Shown: positions 22,900-32,289 of the stretch, one piece after another | How positions within the stretch are numbered: position 1 is the first letter of the stretch | How the letters are laid out: every line of letters begins with the position of its first letter | Assembly (NCBI RefSeq): GCF_033958435.1 | Contig: NC_134139.1 | Location: forward strand, 205,141,501 to 205,205,500 | DNA from: Carettochelys insculpta | Lineage: Eukaryota; Chordata; Testudines; Carettochelyidae | DNA length: 64,000 bases | Reading direction: 5' to 3' | Program-made: the position numbers and the translations under genes | The notes under the pieces: generated by a model | Databases searched by the model: none | The model's input: the letters and a program-made list of their open reading frames with translations, nothing else | Told to the model about the DNA's origin: nothing

Positions 22900-24360
22900 A
22901 TGTGAGTCTTGTTATAGGTACCCAACATGGAAGAGGCAGCATTACCTCGGCAGATCGGCAGGCGGTGGTCACCAGAAGAAAATTCATTTGTGGCGGCTGC
23001 TTTGGCTTATTCAATTGCCGGTAATGTCTCAAATTGTCTTGTATGTGCTAACCCAGTATCTGGTGTTTCTGTTAACCCATTTAGATTTTTACCGTGGGAA
23101 TTGAACATTTCCAAAACCCATCAAGCGGTTAATATTACGAAATTGGCTTCTGGGTTTCCCCATCCTCCTACCCTGGGGAACCTTAACATAGTTCCCCTAC
23201 CAGCAGCAACATGATGCTTTGAGTTACTGGGGGAAAAACGTCCTCCAGTCACCATCGCTGGAACAGAGTATGACATAGGACCCCCTATTGTTGTAGGAAA
23301 TCAATCTGGTTGTCAAAATATTATGCTTATTAATTCTGGTGTCTTTAACAGAACTCGCATGTTGTTATATAATCTTTCAGTACAGACTGGTTAGAACTTC
23401 TCCATCCTTTCTAACACCCTGCAACTCCCCTTAGCTGAATATCTAGTTAAGGGCATACCTTCCTCTTCTAGAAGCATTCCTTACCCTTTGCTTTGCTTAT
23501 TTAGAAGCTATGTGTGTCGAGCAAAGTTGCTTAATGTAACAGGCCTTTGGAATAACTCAAAGGTCTCTTTTTGGGCAGATGTTTTATGATGACACCAACA
23601 GCTCCCGAGTGAGCTGGCTCAACCCTTTCTCACCCTTGTATGAGATGTGGACTGTCCTCACAATAAGCATAAATAAACCACGCTGGTGGAGGAGCTTTTG
23701 CCACGATAGCCAGGGCTGGAAGAACAACTTGGCACCTGGCCATTTGTTCATATGTAGAATCCATGCTCATTCATACCACCCGGTAAATGCAAGGGGGAGG
23801 TGCACCATGGGCTATCTGGGAATTCAGGGGGCAGGAATATATGAACTACCACCCAAATTGGCAGAGGAAAGTGCACTTGCTCGGGCAAAGTGAACCACGG
23901 GGTGGCAAGAATTCAAGGACTGCAAGTTTCGCGTGTTTCAAAGCACACTTAGTTTTAATCCCATGGGACAAGCATTATTGCAAAAACAACTTGACGATTT
24001 GTCTATTTCCATGGAAATGTTGGGAAATGTAACTTCTAAGGGATTTTCTCTTTTTAATAGCCAGCTTGAGGAGATGCATGTATTTATGCTTCAAAATTGC
24101 ATTGCTTTAGATTAGTTGTTGGTGGAACAGGGTGGATTTTGTACATGGTATTGTAATACCACCCAAAAGCAATGTTGTTTAACCATTCACTCTATTGTCT
24201 CAAATGTAACAGACATCGTTGGTGAACTTAATCAGATTGTTATTAAGGTACAAGGTGACCGCCAATGGGTCAAATTGTAGGATTCCACTTCAAAAGAAGT
24301 GGATGCACTGAGCGTATCTTTTGAAGGGGGTTTCTACATGATTGAAGTAGTGAAAGACAC
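22900..24360 (+). pseudogene. Retroviral env-like remnant
   Basis: Frames are broken throughout. The first part has several N-x-S/T glycosylation-type sites and paired cysteines, as in a surface subunit. At about 24,050-24,185 a stretch resembles the transmembrane subunit: a heptad-like segment, the L-Q-N-x-x-A-L-D block, then E-Q-G-G followed by a C-x(n)-C-C motif. That motif is typical of gamma- and alpha-type retroviral TM proteins. Numerous stops mean no functional product. The class assignment is by motif resemblance only. Confidence 0.55.
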
Positions 24361-24430
24361 AGCTAACTCTGGAACTGTGACAGAGGGTATATATGTCATT
24401 CTACTACCTACCGACAATTTTTCACTCTAA

Positions 24431-24499
24431 CAGATCTCTCTCCTTGTATGCTACATACTTGATGTTGATTTTCCACTGGCTCTCACGATTAACTTTTCA
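24431..24499. other. Flank of retroviral remnant
   Basis: This is short AT-rich DNA between the env-like remnant and the GC-rich block, with no recognised motif. Confidence 0.3.
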
Positions 24500-24800
24500 A
24501 GATAAAACAGCATGCAGGAGGCAGGTGGTGTGGAGATGTGGTGTGAGGTCTGATTGGGTGGTAGGGTGTGGAGCCTGGGGCACCTGCCTGGTGCAGCTCT
24601 TTGGGGATATAGGTGGCTCCAAGCCACTCTGTGCTTGTAGGCACTGCCTCCTGATGCTCACATTGGTCACAGTTCCTGGCCAGTGGGAGCAACAGTGGTG
24701 GAGCCTGCAAGAGAACACAGGGACAGAGTTTGCCTGCATTGCCATTCCCCCAGCCAGGGTTTGTGTGAATGGCAGTGCGCAGAGCCACTTTTTTCCCCCT
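24500..24800. repeat. GC-rich repeat, possibly hAT-derived
   Basis: The stretch around CTCACATTGGTCACAGTTCC and TGGCCAGTGGGAGC is a decayed version of a self-complementary segment (ATTGG...CCAAT) common in non-autonomous hAT elements. Terminal repeats are not visible. The three overlapping open frames are compositional. Confidence 0.35.
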
Positions 24801-25009
24801 ACCTTACTATTAACAGTCCTTGACAGAATGATTCAGTGTGTGCTTGTCAACTGAATTAAATTATTCTACATTAACCCCTCCTCTGGGGGTGACTACCAAT
24901 ATTTTGGAACAATTTTCAAGACAGAGAGGAACAAGCCACGGCTGCTTCCTGTCCCCTCTGCTCATCAATACAGTGATGTAAATGCTGACTTACACAATCT
25001 GATACTGTG

Positions 25010-25224
25010 CAGATATAATGGATATTGAGACTGGTTAGGTAGGAAAATGGAAAGGGACCTAGGGGTTACGGAGGATGAAAGGCTGGATATGAGTAAACAG
25101 TGTGCCCTTGTAGCCAAGAAGGCTAACGGCATACTAGGGTGCATTAGGAGGAGCATTTCAAGCAGCTCTAGAGAAGTAGTTATTCCTCTTTATTTGGCAG
25201 TGGTGAGGCCACATCTGGAATATT
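25010..25224 (+). mobile_element. CR1 LINE, left half of copy split by Harbinger
   Basis: The ORF2 tail segment runs from AGGAAAATGGAAAGGGACCT to CACATCTGGAATATT and stops exactly at the transposon border. The same CR1 continues at 29,697 with ATTGTGTCCAGTTTTGGGCC. The last three bases (ATT, 25,222-25,224) are repeated at 29,697-29,699 as the target duplication. Confidence 0.9.
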
Positions 25225-26465
25225 AGCTGCGTCTACATGTGCACGCTACTTCGAAATAGCGGCGCCAACTTCGAAATAGCGCCCGTCACGGCTACACGTG
25301 TTGGGCGCTATTTCGAAGTTAACATCGACGTTAGGCGGCAAGACGTCGAAGTCGGGAACGTGTAGTCATTGCGCGTCCCGCAACATCGAAATTGCGGGGT
25401 CCTCCATGGCGGCCATCAGCTGAGGGGTTGAGAGACGCTCTCTCCAGCCCCTGAGCTCGATGGTGACCACGTGGAGCGGCCCCTTAAAGCTCCCCGCCCC
25501 CTCCCTTCCTGTGCAGGAAGCTGAGAGAACGTGCAGGCAGCAGCCCAGACACGCAGCCAGCCTGCACGTCCCTCAGCCGCCACAGACATGCCCCCCAGCT
25601 GTGATGGCTGCACGCCAGTCCCCTAAGCGCCCCCAGTGGACCCCCCCAAGGGGATCCAGCGCTCCCAGCCCAGCAGCCAGGCGGGGAAGCGGCAGCGGGG
25701 CCCCTCCTGGACGGAGGCTGAGCTTCGGGACCTGCTGGGGCTCTGGAGTGAGGAGGAGGTGCTCCAGGTAATGGGGAGCAAGAGGCGGAATGCGGATGCA
25801 TTCGCTCGGCTGGCCAAGGGCCTGGCTGCCCGGGGTCACCCTGCCCGCACTCCAGATCATGTCTGGAGTAAAGTGAAGGAGCTGCGGCAGGGTTACGCCT
25901 GGGCCTGGGATGCGGCTGGCCGATCTGGGGCCGCCCCCGTCACTTGCCCCTTTTACAGGGAGCTCAGGGACATCCTGGGCCCCCGGCACACCTCCTCCCC
26001 TCCGGCCACTCTTGATACCTCGGCTGAGGAGCCCCAGCAGGCCCTGGAGGCGGAGTCTGCCCCGGAGGCAAGCCCCGCACCCGGGGGCCCCCCCAGGAGC
26101 CCACCCCCGGGGCACCGGAGGAGGAGGGGGAGTCCTCCTCCAGTGACACCGGCCTCCAGATCATCCTGCCATCCAGGAGCTCCAGCCGGTCGTCCGCCCT
26201 CCGGGTGTCCCCCGACCATGGAAGTGGACCGTCAGGTATGTACCCACCCTGGTGCACACCCCCAGGGTTGAGGGGCGGGGGTAACAGATATGACCAGGGC
26301 CCTCCACATGCCCAGATGACCACGGCCCCAACGACAGCAGTGGCATGTCACGCAGAAGAGTGCATCAGCCCCTGCCCCCGCCCCAGCACGACAGTGCCAT
26401 GCCCCATCCCCGGGGCTGGGGGGAGCAGAACCCCTAGGGTCCCCTGGGGGGAGGGGGTGGGACAC

Positions 26466-26466
<1 letters not shown>

Positions 26467-26498
<32 letters not shown>
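26467..26498 (+). repeat. (AGC)n microsatellite
   Basis: About ten uninterrupted AGC/CAG units lie immediately left of the solo LTR. The six bases GCAGCA at its right edge were duplicated by the LTR insertion. Confidence 0.9.
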
Positions 26499-26499
<1 letters not shown>

Positions 26500-26928
26500 G
26501 TGATGGAGTGGGGGGAGTGCAAATGCGAGACTCAGGCTACATATAAGAAACAAGCAGAATAGTTCCCAGTGGCTAAGGATGATCCTGGGGCTACAACTGG
26601 AAGGTTACACCTCTGCCCTGAACAAAGAGGAGGGAGGAGCCGAGCTGGGTTTGAATCGGGGGTGGCAGTTAGAGGCTAGGGGAAGGGAGAGCTAGAAGGC
26701 AGCCAGCCTGAGGAGGGGGAAAGCTACACCCCAGGGGCACCCCTGGGCACCCCTCAGGGTCTTCTCCCCAGGACGGGTTGGAAGGACTGTCTCTGACTGC
26801 TGTACTGTCGCTTCTGTGAGAAACTGGGCATCTGTTGCCTAATAAACCTCCTGTTGTACCTGCTGACTGAGAGTCACTCCTGCCAGCGGATGGGGTGCAG
26901 TGCAGGGGGACCCCTGAACCCCATCACA
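26499..26928 (+). mobile_element. Solo LTR inside the Harbinger SANT-gene intron
   Basis: The 430-bp segment begins TGTGATGG and ends CCATCACA, a perfect 8-bp terminal inverted repeat of the TG...CA type. It is flanked by the 6-bp duplication GCAGCA (26,493-26,498 and 26,929-26,934). A polyadenylation signal AATAAA is at 26,841-26,846 and a TATA-like ATATAAGA is at 26,541. It contains no coding region. These are the marks of a retroviral solo LTR in + orientation. Confidence 0.9.
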
Positions 26929-27561
26929 GCAGCATCTCCTGGGTACGGGCATGGGGAACCTGCAGCAGAGGGGTGCGGGGACAAGGGCCACGGCTCGGGG
27001 CCCACACTAACGGCTGTCTCCACTCTTCTTCCCTCCCTCCTGTGTTCTGCAGCTGCACCATCGGAAGGACCGGAGAGCGCCGGCGAGGTGTCAGTGGTCC
27101 CGGACAGCCCTCCGGGGCCATCACTCCAGGCCAGCCCCTCGGCGGAGGACCGACCAGCCCCACGGTGGGGAAGACGGTGGACCCAGCACCACCAGCCGAC
27201 GGTGACGGACCCCCAGCTGCTGGCCCTCCACCGTCGGCAGCTGGAGGTCTCCGAGCAGCGGCTGTGGGTGGAGGAACACCGCCTCCAGCTGCAGGAGCGG
27301 GTGCTGGCCTGGCGCCAGGAGGCATGGGGGGCCTACAAGCGGACCTTCAACCGTATCGTGGACTACCTGGCCCCCCATGCCACGCCGTCTGCCGCTGCAC
27401 CTGCCCTGCCTGCTCCACCCGCTGCTCCACCCGCTGCGCCGTCCGCCGTCGTACTGCCACCAAGGGCCCTTCTGCCGAGGGGGACCTGGGGCCAGCTGAC
27501 ACCCGCCGGCCGTATCTCCCGGTCCGCCCAGCCCCCAGCCAGCCCCGGCCAGGGCTGAGGC

Positions 27562-28010
27562 TGAGGTGGGGATCCCGGCCGCCCACCCCCAGCGCTGGAC
27601 TTTAGGGGGTGTGGGGCCCAGGACGTGGCCCCCCCTCCCCCTTTGTATATATTCCCCCCAGTTTTAAGTTAGTTTGTTGTAAATAGTTTATATATTTGAC
27701 CCCTGTTACGATGCTGATCCTTACCCCCCCATGTAAATAGTTCTCCCCTTCCTTGTCTTCCCCTTTCATCTTATCCCTATTTATAATACATATATATATG
27801 TTAGATTTTGCCTGTAAATAGTTAGTCTTGTTGATAATAATAATAAGAGTTCTACAGATATTTGAGTTGATGAACAACTGTCTGCTTTTATTTACAAGAA
27901 AAGTGGGGGGGGGGTGCTCTTGGGTGCTCTGTGGTGTTGGCGTAGGGGCAGGGAGTGTTGTGGAGGATGGGGGGGGCAGTGGTGGGCCTGCCAGCGTTCA
28001 CCCCGCGGCC
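27562..28010. other. AT-rich spacer between convergent Harbinger genes
   Basis: This is the spacer between the two gene ends. It includes TATATATATA and (AAT)n runs near 27,790-27,850 and a G run near 27,905. It presumably holds both 3' untranslated ends. Confidence 0.7.
27887..27892 (-). terminator. Polyadenylation signal of the transposase gene
   Basis: AATAAA on the minus strand lies about 120 bases past the transposase stop codon, at a typical 3'-UTR distance. No other AATAAA lies between the two. Confidence 0.6.
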
Positions 28011-29391
28011 TCATAGAACTGGGCCCGCAGGGCCTCCCGAACCCAGGTCCCTTCGGGTCCACCTGGCGACTGGGAGCAGCGGGTGGCTGCACATCGGCCC
28101 TGCCAGCCTCCACAGCCCAGCCCTGAAAGGCCTCCCCCTGCTCTCCACGAGGTTGTGTAGGGCGCTGCACGCGCCCACAATCTGGGGGATGTTGGTGGGG
28201 CCCGCATCAAGGTGGGTGAGGAGACACCTCCAGCGCCCTTTGAGGCAGCCAAATGTGCGCTCCACCACCTGGTGCGCGTGGTTGAGGCGCTGGTTGAAGC
28301 GCTCCTGGCTGGTAGACAGATGGCCCGTGTACGGGTGCATGAGCCAGGGCCAGAGGGGGTATGCCGCATCTGCGATGATGCAGACGGGCATGGTGGTGTC
28401 CCGCACAGGGATCTCCCGCTGGGGGATGTAGGTCCCCACCTCCAGCCAGCGGCACAGGCCCGAGTTCCGGAATACCTGGGTGTTGTGGGTGCTGCCAGGC
28501 CAGCCCACATAAATGTCCTGGAAACGGCCCCAGCTGTCCACCAAGGCCTGGAGGACCACTGAGTGGTAGCCCTTCCTGTTCAAGTAGCATCCTCCACTGT
28601 GTTCCGGGGGATGGATGGGGATGTGAGTCCCATCCAGAGCCCCGAAGCAATTGGGGAAGCCCAGGGTGGCAAAGCCCGCGATGGCAGCATCCGGGTCCCC
28701 AAGCCTCACGAGCCTGTGGAGGAGCAGGGCATTGATGACGCAGATGACCTGCAGGGGAAGCACATGGGAGAGCACCAATGAGGGGTGTGCAGGGTGTGTG
28801 TAGCCCTCCCCTGCCAGAGCCCCCCTCCTCCCCCCCGCCAGGGCTGCCTTCCTCCCCTCCCCTGCCAGGGCTGCCTCCCCCTCCCCCCGTGGGTCCTCTT
28901 ACCTCCATGAGGACAGCCCCGACGGTGGCCTTGCCAACACCAAACTGCTGGCCCACAGATCGGTAGCTGTCTGGAGAGGCCAGCTTCCAGACAGTGAGGC
29001 CGACCCGTTTCTCGACGCTGAGGGCACGCAGCATGAAGGTGTCCTGGTGCCTGAGTGTGGGGGTGAGCCACTGGCATAGCTCCAGAAATGTCTGCTGGCT
29101 CATGCGAAAGTTCTGGAGCCAGCGGTTGTCGTCCCACTCTCTGAGCACCAGCCGCTCCCACCAGTCGGAGCTCGTGGGGTAGCTCCACAGCCGGTGGCAT
29201 GTGCGGCGCGGGTGTGTGTGTGTGTGTGCTGCAGGGTTGAGGGTTGTGTCCTCCTCCCCTGCGGGCAGCTCCTCCTCCGTGGCAAGAAGGTGCTCAGCTG
29301 CCTCCTGCATGGCATGGAGCAGGGCGAGCACTGCTCCTGCAGGGGCAGCTGGGTGGACCTCTGGCTGCTGCTGCTGCTGCTGGGGGTCCAT
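28011..29391 (-). CDS. PIF/Harbinger DDE nuclease (transposase), two exons
   Basis: The protein cuts and joins transposon DNA in the nucleus together with the SANT partner. I chose the ATG at 29,391 (MDPQQQQQQ, with G at +4); an in-frame ATG at 29,436 would add 15 residues. Exon 1 (29,391-28,903) encodes a helix-turn-helix-like block with LSVEKRVGLTVWKLASPDSY and QQFGVGKATVGAV. A 154-bp intron follows, with donor GAG/GTAAGA and acceptor CCCTGCAG/GTC. Exon 2 (28,748-28,011) encodes the DDE_Tnp_4 nuclease fold: 'FGALDGTHIPI' (Asp ~202), 'GWPGSTHNTQVF' (Asn ~252), 'ADAAYP' (Asp ~290) and 'VERTFGCLKGRWR' (Glu ~326). The joined frame is about 408 codons with no stop, normal for the family. Asn 252 stands where many relatives, including the host homologue HARBI1, have Asp. 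Activity is therefore uncertain despite the intact frame. Confidence 0.85.
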
Positions 29392-29696
29392 GACTGTGTC
29401 GCTCGAGGTGTGCGTGCCTATAGCTCTGCAGACCACGTGCTGTGCAGGCTGCGTGTGTCGGGGAGGGGCCCTTTAAGGGAGCGGCTAGCTGTTGCCCCGG
29501 AAGCGCTAGTCAGCCCTGTGACGCTGTCTGCAGCTGTTCCTGGCACCCTTATTTCGATGTGTGCTACTCTGGCGTGTAGACGTTCCCTCGCAGCACCTAT
29601 TTCGATGTGGTGCTGCGCAACGTCGACGTTGAACGTCGACGCTGCCAGCCCTGGAGGACGTGTAGACGTTATTCATCAGCACGCGTAGACATAGCC

Positions 29697-30190
29697 ATTG
29701 TGTCCAGTTTTGGGCCCCCCAGTATAAAAAGGATGTGGATTTGCTGGGGCAGGTTCAGCAAAGGGCAACAAAAATGATTAAGGGTCTGGAGCACAAGACC
29801 TATGAGGATAGGCTGAGGGATTTGGGCTTGTTTAGTTTACAGAAGAGAAGACTTAGAGGTGATTTAATAGCAGCCTTCAACTTCCTGAAGGGGAGCTCTA
29901 AAAAGGAGGGTGAGAAACTGTTCTCAGTGGTGTCAGATGGTGGAATAAGGAGTAGTGGTCTGAAGTTGAAGAGGGAGAGGTGTGCGTCAGATATTAGGAA
30001 AAACTACTTCACCAGGCGGGTGGTGAAGCATTGGAATGCGTTGCCTAGAGAGGTGGTGGATTCTCCATCCCTTGAGGTTTTTAAGTCCTGGCTGGGATGA
30101 CTTAGTGGGCGTTGATCCTGCTTGAAGCAGGGGGCTGGACTAGATGACCTCCTGAGGTCCCTTCCAGCCCTGTGATTCTGTGAAAACAAA
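29697..30190 (+). mobile_element. CR1 LINE, right half and 3' end of the split copy
   Basis: This continues the copy at 25,010-25,224. It encodes the ORF2 end: MIKGLEHKTYEDRLRDLGLF, LRGDLIAAFNFLKG and WNALPREVVDSPSLEVFKSW. The untranslated end 'GACCTCCTGAGGTCCCTTCC' and the tail GTGATTCTGTG are at 30,145-30,182. The frame is open for 121 codons. Confidence 0.9.
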
Positions 30191-30309
30191 TTATGTTATA
30201 CTAGAGTCCCTGTTGCATCTTCGCTTGCAAGTTGAAGCTGGGCTGGAAGAAAGCTCTAGACAGAAACCTGTTGTAATACACATCCAAAGTGCATAGGATG
30301 GGCCCTGTG

Positions 30310-30775
30310 CTGTTCGGGAAAGGGCTGGCATGGTGTGTGGGGTCACTCTGTTGGCGGGCTGAGCCAGGCCCCATGCTGGGTGGGGGAAGGGCTGGCATGG
30401 TGTGAGGTCTCCACTGGAGGGCTGGGTCGGGCCCTGCATGTGGTGGGTGAGCGACTAGCATGGGTCGGGGTTCCACTGGGGGAACTGGGCTGGGTCCAGC
30501 TCTGGCCAGGGAAGGGGCTGGGGCTGGGGCTGGGGCTGGCACAGTGTGGGCAGGAGGGGACACTGTTGGGTGGCTGGGCTAGGTTGTGCACTGAGAGAGG
30601 GAGGGGCTGACATGGTACAGAGGGAGTCTCTTTTGGGGGGCTGGGATGAGTACTACACTGGCTGGAGAAGGAGCTGGGGTTGGCAGGGTGCGGGGTGGTC
30701 CATTGAGGGGCTGGCCTGACCTCTGCACTGGATGGTGCAGGGGCTAGAGCCAACATAGTGTGTGTGGGGAGGACC
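30310..30775 (+). repeat. Degenerate G-rich minisatellite
   Basis: Units of roughly 60-75 bases share the order GGGCTGGCATGGTGTG, a 'TGTTGGxGGGCTGxGC' core and 'CCCTGCAxTGGGTGGGxGA'. About seven imperfect units are seen, one of which contains (GGGGCT)n. The long minus-strand open frames here are a product of the repeat and low stop density. Confidence 0.65.
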
Positions 30776-30969
30776 ACAGTAGAACCTTGCCTGGATAGAC
30801 AGACAGATGAACACAGCAAAAGTAATATATATGATTTGGCTGATGCACTGGTTCAGTGTTTGAATGCTAACAAAGGCCGATACCCAATTACAACTCATTG
30901 AATGTTTCAGGCCTTTGTCCTAATATAAGAACACGTGAAGCATACCCAAACATTAGCACTAAAAATACA

Positions 30970-31860
30970 CGTACTGCCCTTTGCTCAGTCAGTGGGATTT
31001 CCAGTGGCAGTCAATGGCATTAAAATATCTAAGAACACTAGTCCCCAAAGATTTAAAGCAAATAGTTATCATCAATTTAGACCCAATTATTACAGAAGTC
31101 ACTAATGACCTTGGTAAATGGGAAGCTATCTTTCTTGCACTCTGGGGAAACATAAACCTGATATAAATGAACATGCTATCTAGATTAGTAAGGAAAAACT
31201 GAATGGAAGGAAGCGAACTATATATATCTCAATTAATAACTGAGGACCAGTTAACACCATTTATGTCTCTCAAACTACAATATAATCTACCAAGTACTGC
31301 AATATAGCAACATTCAGTTCTGTCACCAGCTCATCTGAGAACTTGGTCTGGAAGGACCTGCACCGAACTCCTCAAATTGTATACTATTTTCCCATACTGC
31401 CATCTATACTGTGACTGCCTAATGACCCACTAAAGAGTAAACAGACATAATGAAGCAAAAATGGAACAAAGATTTATTAATAAATATCTCACCACAGTGA
31501 TCTAGAATTCTAGAGGAATATGAGATTAAAGAACCCTTGGCTCACCATATCCAGTTTATTTCAACAAAATATGCCATTAGGGTGCATTGGCTAGCTCCAA
31601 GGAACGTACAAAATTAAAGCTGTCTCAATGATTAATGTTGGAGGTGTAGATGTACATTTTGGTCATGCCCTATTGTTTCAAGTTTTTGGGATGGTATTAA
31701 ACTAGAATTTACGATTCCAGGGAGAAATGAGGTGGGTGAAGTAACCACCTTCTGTTTGTGAAACAGGCTTCTGTGCCACATAGATTTCTTTTGTAGAACT
31801 GATATTGCCTCACTCATCTTTTATCTCCAGTGTCATGGGACCTACGTGGGTACAACTACA
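30970..31860 (+). mobile_element. Tx1/L1-type LINE remnant
   Basis: The frame at 30,981-31,166 encodes the block after the RT active site of L1/Tx1 elements: ALKYLRTLVPKDLKQ, then NLDPIITEVTNDLGKWEAI, then 'LWGNINLI'. The pattern L-G-I-x then D-L-x-x-W then G-R-I-N-x-I-K-M is characteristic. Downstream frames are broken. Text resumes at about 32,290, after the small DNA transposon at 31,882-32,278. Confidence 0.6.
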
Positions 31861-31881
31861 CTGCAGAGTCCTGAAGACTTG

Positions 31882-32278
31882 TAGTAAACCCTTGAGATAG
31901 GTTAACATGACTGCTACCCAACAGGAGCAGGAAACCACTCCTGTCGGGGCAGCAGCCTGACTCTTGCTGCCCCGGACAGGAGCAGTTTCCTGCTCTTGTC
32001 AGGGGTTAAATCCGGACTCTCAGCTGTGCCTGACTGGAGAAATTTCCTATTGGGGTGGCAGCCTGACTCTTGTCACGGGCAGCAACCTGACTCTAGCCTT
32101 ATGGTTTCCTGCTGTCGGGGTGGCAGCTGCTCCTGTCAGGGACAGCAGCTGTGAGTCAGGCTGCCATCCCTGACAGGACTGGGGAAACCTGGTTTCCATC
32201 TCTCCTCAACTTGAGTGAAAATTTGAGTTACACGGGGGTTGTAGAAACACAACCCCCGTGTAACTCAAGGGTTTACTA
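31882..32278. mobile_element. TA-flanked MITE (mariner/pogo-like)
   Basis: The ends are perfect inverted repeats of 15 bases (TAGTAAACCCTTGAG at 31,882-31,896 and its complement at 32,264-32,278), including the TA on each side that would be the duplicated target. The interior is GC-rich with repeated 'ggcagcctgactct' blocks. A perfect 20-bp inverted repeat with a 6-base loop (TTGAGTTACACGGGGGTTGT, 32,223-32,242 against 32,249-32,268) lies beside the right end. No protein is encoded. Confidence 0.8.
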
Positions 32279-32289
32279 TACTCAACTTT

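Larger units (their letters stand above)
19986..24430 (+). mobile_element. Decayed endogenous retrovirus
   Basis: A TATA-like ACTATAAAGG lies near 19,992. A leader of about 850 bases follows, then a gag-like reading frame (20,866-22,500) and an env-like region (about 22,900-24,360). Stops and frameshifts interrupt both. No reverse transcriptase, integrase or protease motif is visible between them, so pol is deleted or was lost by recombination. Flanking LTR pairs could not be matched by eye, so the outer borders are approximate. It resembles no named family I can be sure of. Confidence 0.6.
25588..27561 (+). pseudogene. Harbinger Myb/SANT-like DNA-binding protein, two exons, frame-damaged
   Basis: In Harbinger elements this protein binds the transposon ends and helps bring the nuclease to DNA in the nucleus. 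Exon 1 contains a Myb/SANT-like domain (about 25,700-25,915) with the conserved tryptophans in 'SWTEAELRDLLGLWSEEEV' and 'VWSKVKELRQGYAW'. A serine-rich acidic tail reads ESSSSDTGLQIILPSRSSS in another frame. The donor is CAG/GTATGT (exon end 26,235) and the acceptor is TTCTGCAG before 27,053. Exon 2 encodes a charged helical segment (LLALHRRQLEVSEQRLWVEE, about 27,220-27,280), a likely coiled coil, and stops near 27,558. The phase-1 junction fits exon 2 only if exon 1 ends in the serine-tail frame, so one frameshift lies in the G/C run near 26,087-26,101. The start is unresolved: the ATG at 25,588 is in frame with the domain but meets TAA at 25,624, and the ATG at 25,604 is out of frame. Confidence 0.75.
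25225..29696. mobile_element. PIF/Harbinger DNA transposon, near-complete, two genes
   Basis: This 4,472-bp element is flanked by the 3-bp duplication ATT inside a CR1 copy. The ends are inverted repeats: the left begins AGCTGCGTCTACATGTGCAC and the complement of the right end begins GGCTATGTCTACGCGTGC. Subterminal 'cttcgaaatagc' motifs repeat several times. It carries the two genes expected for this superfamily in convergent orientation: a Myb/SANT-like DNA-binding protein (+) and a DDE nuclease (-). Their 3' ends are separated by an AT-rich spacer (27,560-28,010). A solo LTR interrupts the SANT gene intron. Its non-autonomous relatives are at 38,480-39,169 and 40,577-41,287. Confidence 0.9.

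Noticed and set aside
25460..26323. Minus-strand and alternative plus-strand long frames over the SANT exon
   Set aside because: They are shadows of the GC-rich SANT coding sequence. Only the frame with the tryptophan pattern of Myb/SANT is meaningful.
26467..26498. CAG repeat as a polyglutamine coding tract
   Set aside because: It lies in the intron of the SANT gene, beside the LTR border, and is not in the coding frame.
28207..29200. Long frames continuing through the transposase intron and on the opposite strand
   Set aside because: The consensus splice sites and the conserved blocks on both sides show that exon 1 and exon 2 are joined. Read-through and antisense frames lack any conserved block.
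30201..30819. Proline/serine-rich minus-strand frames
   Set aside because: They are products of the minisatellite at 30,310-30,775.
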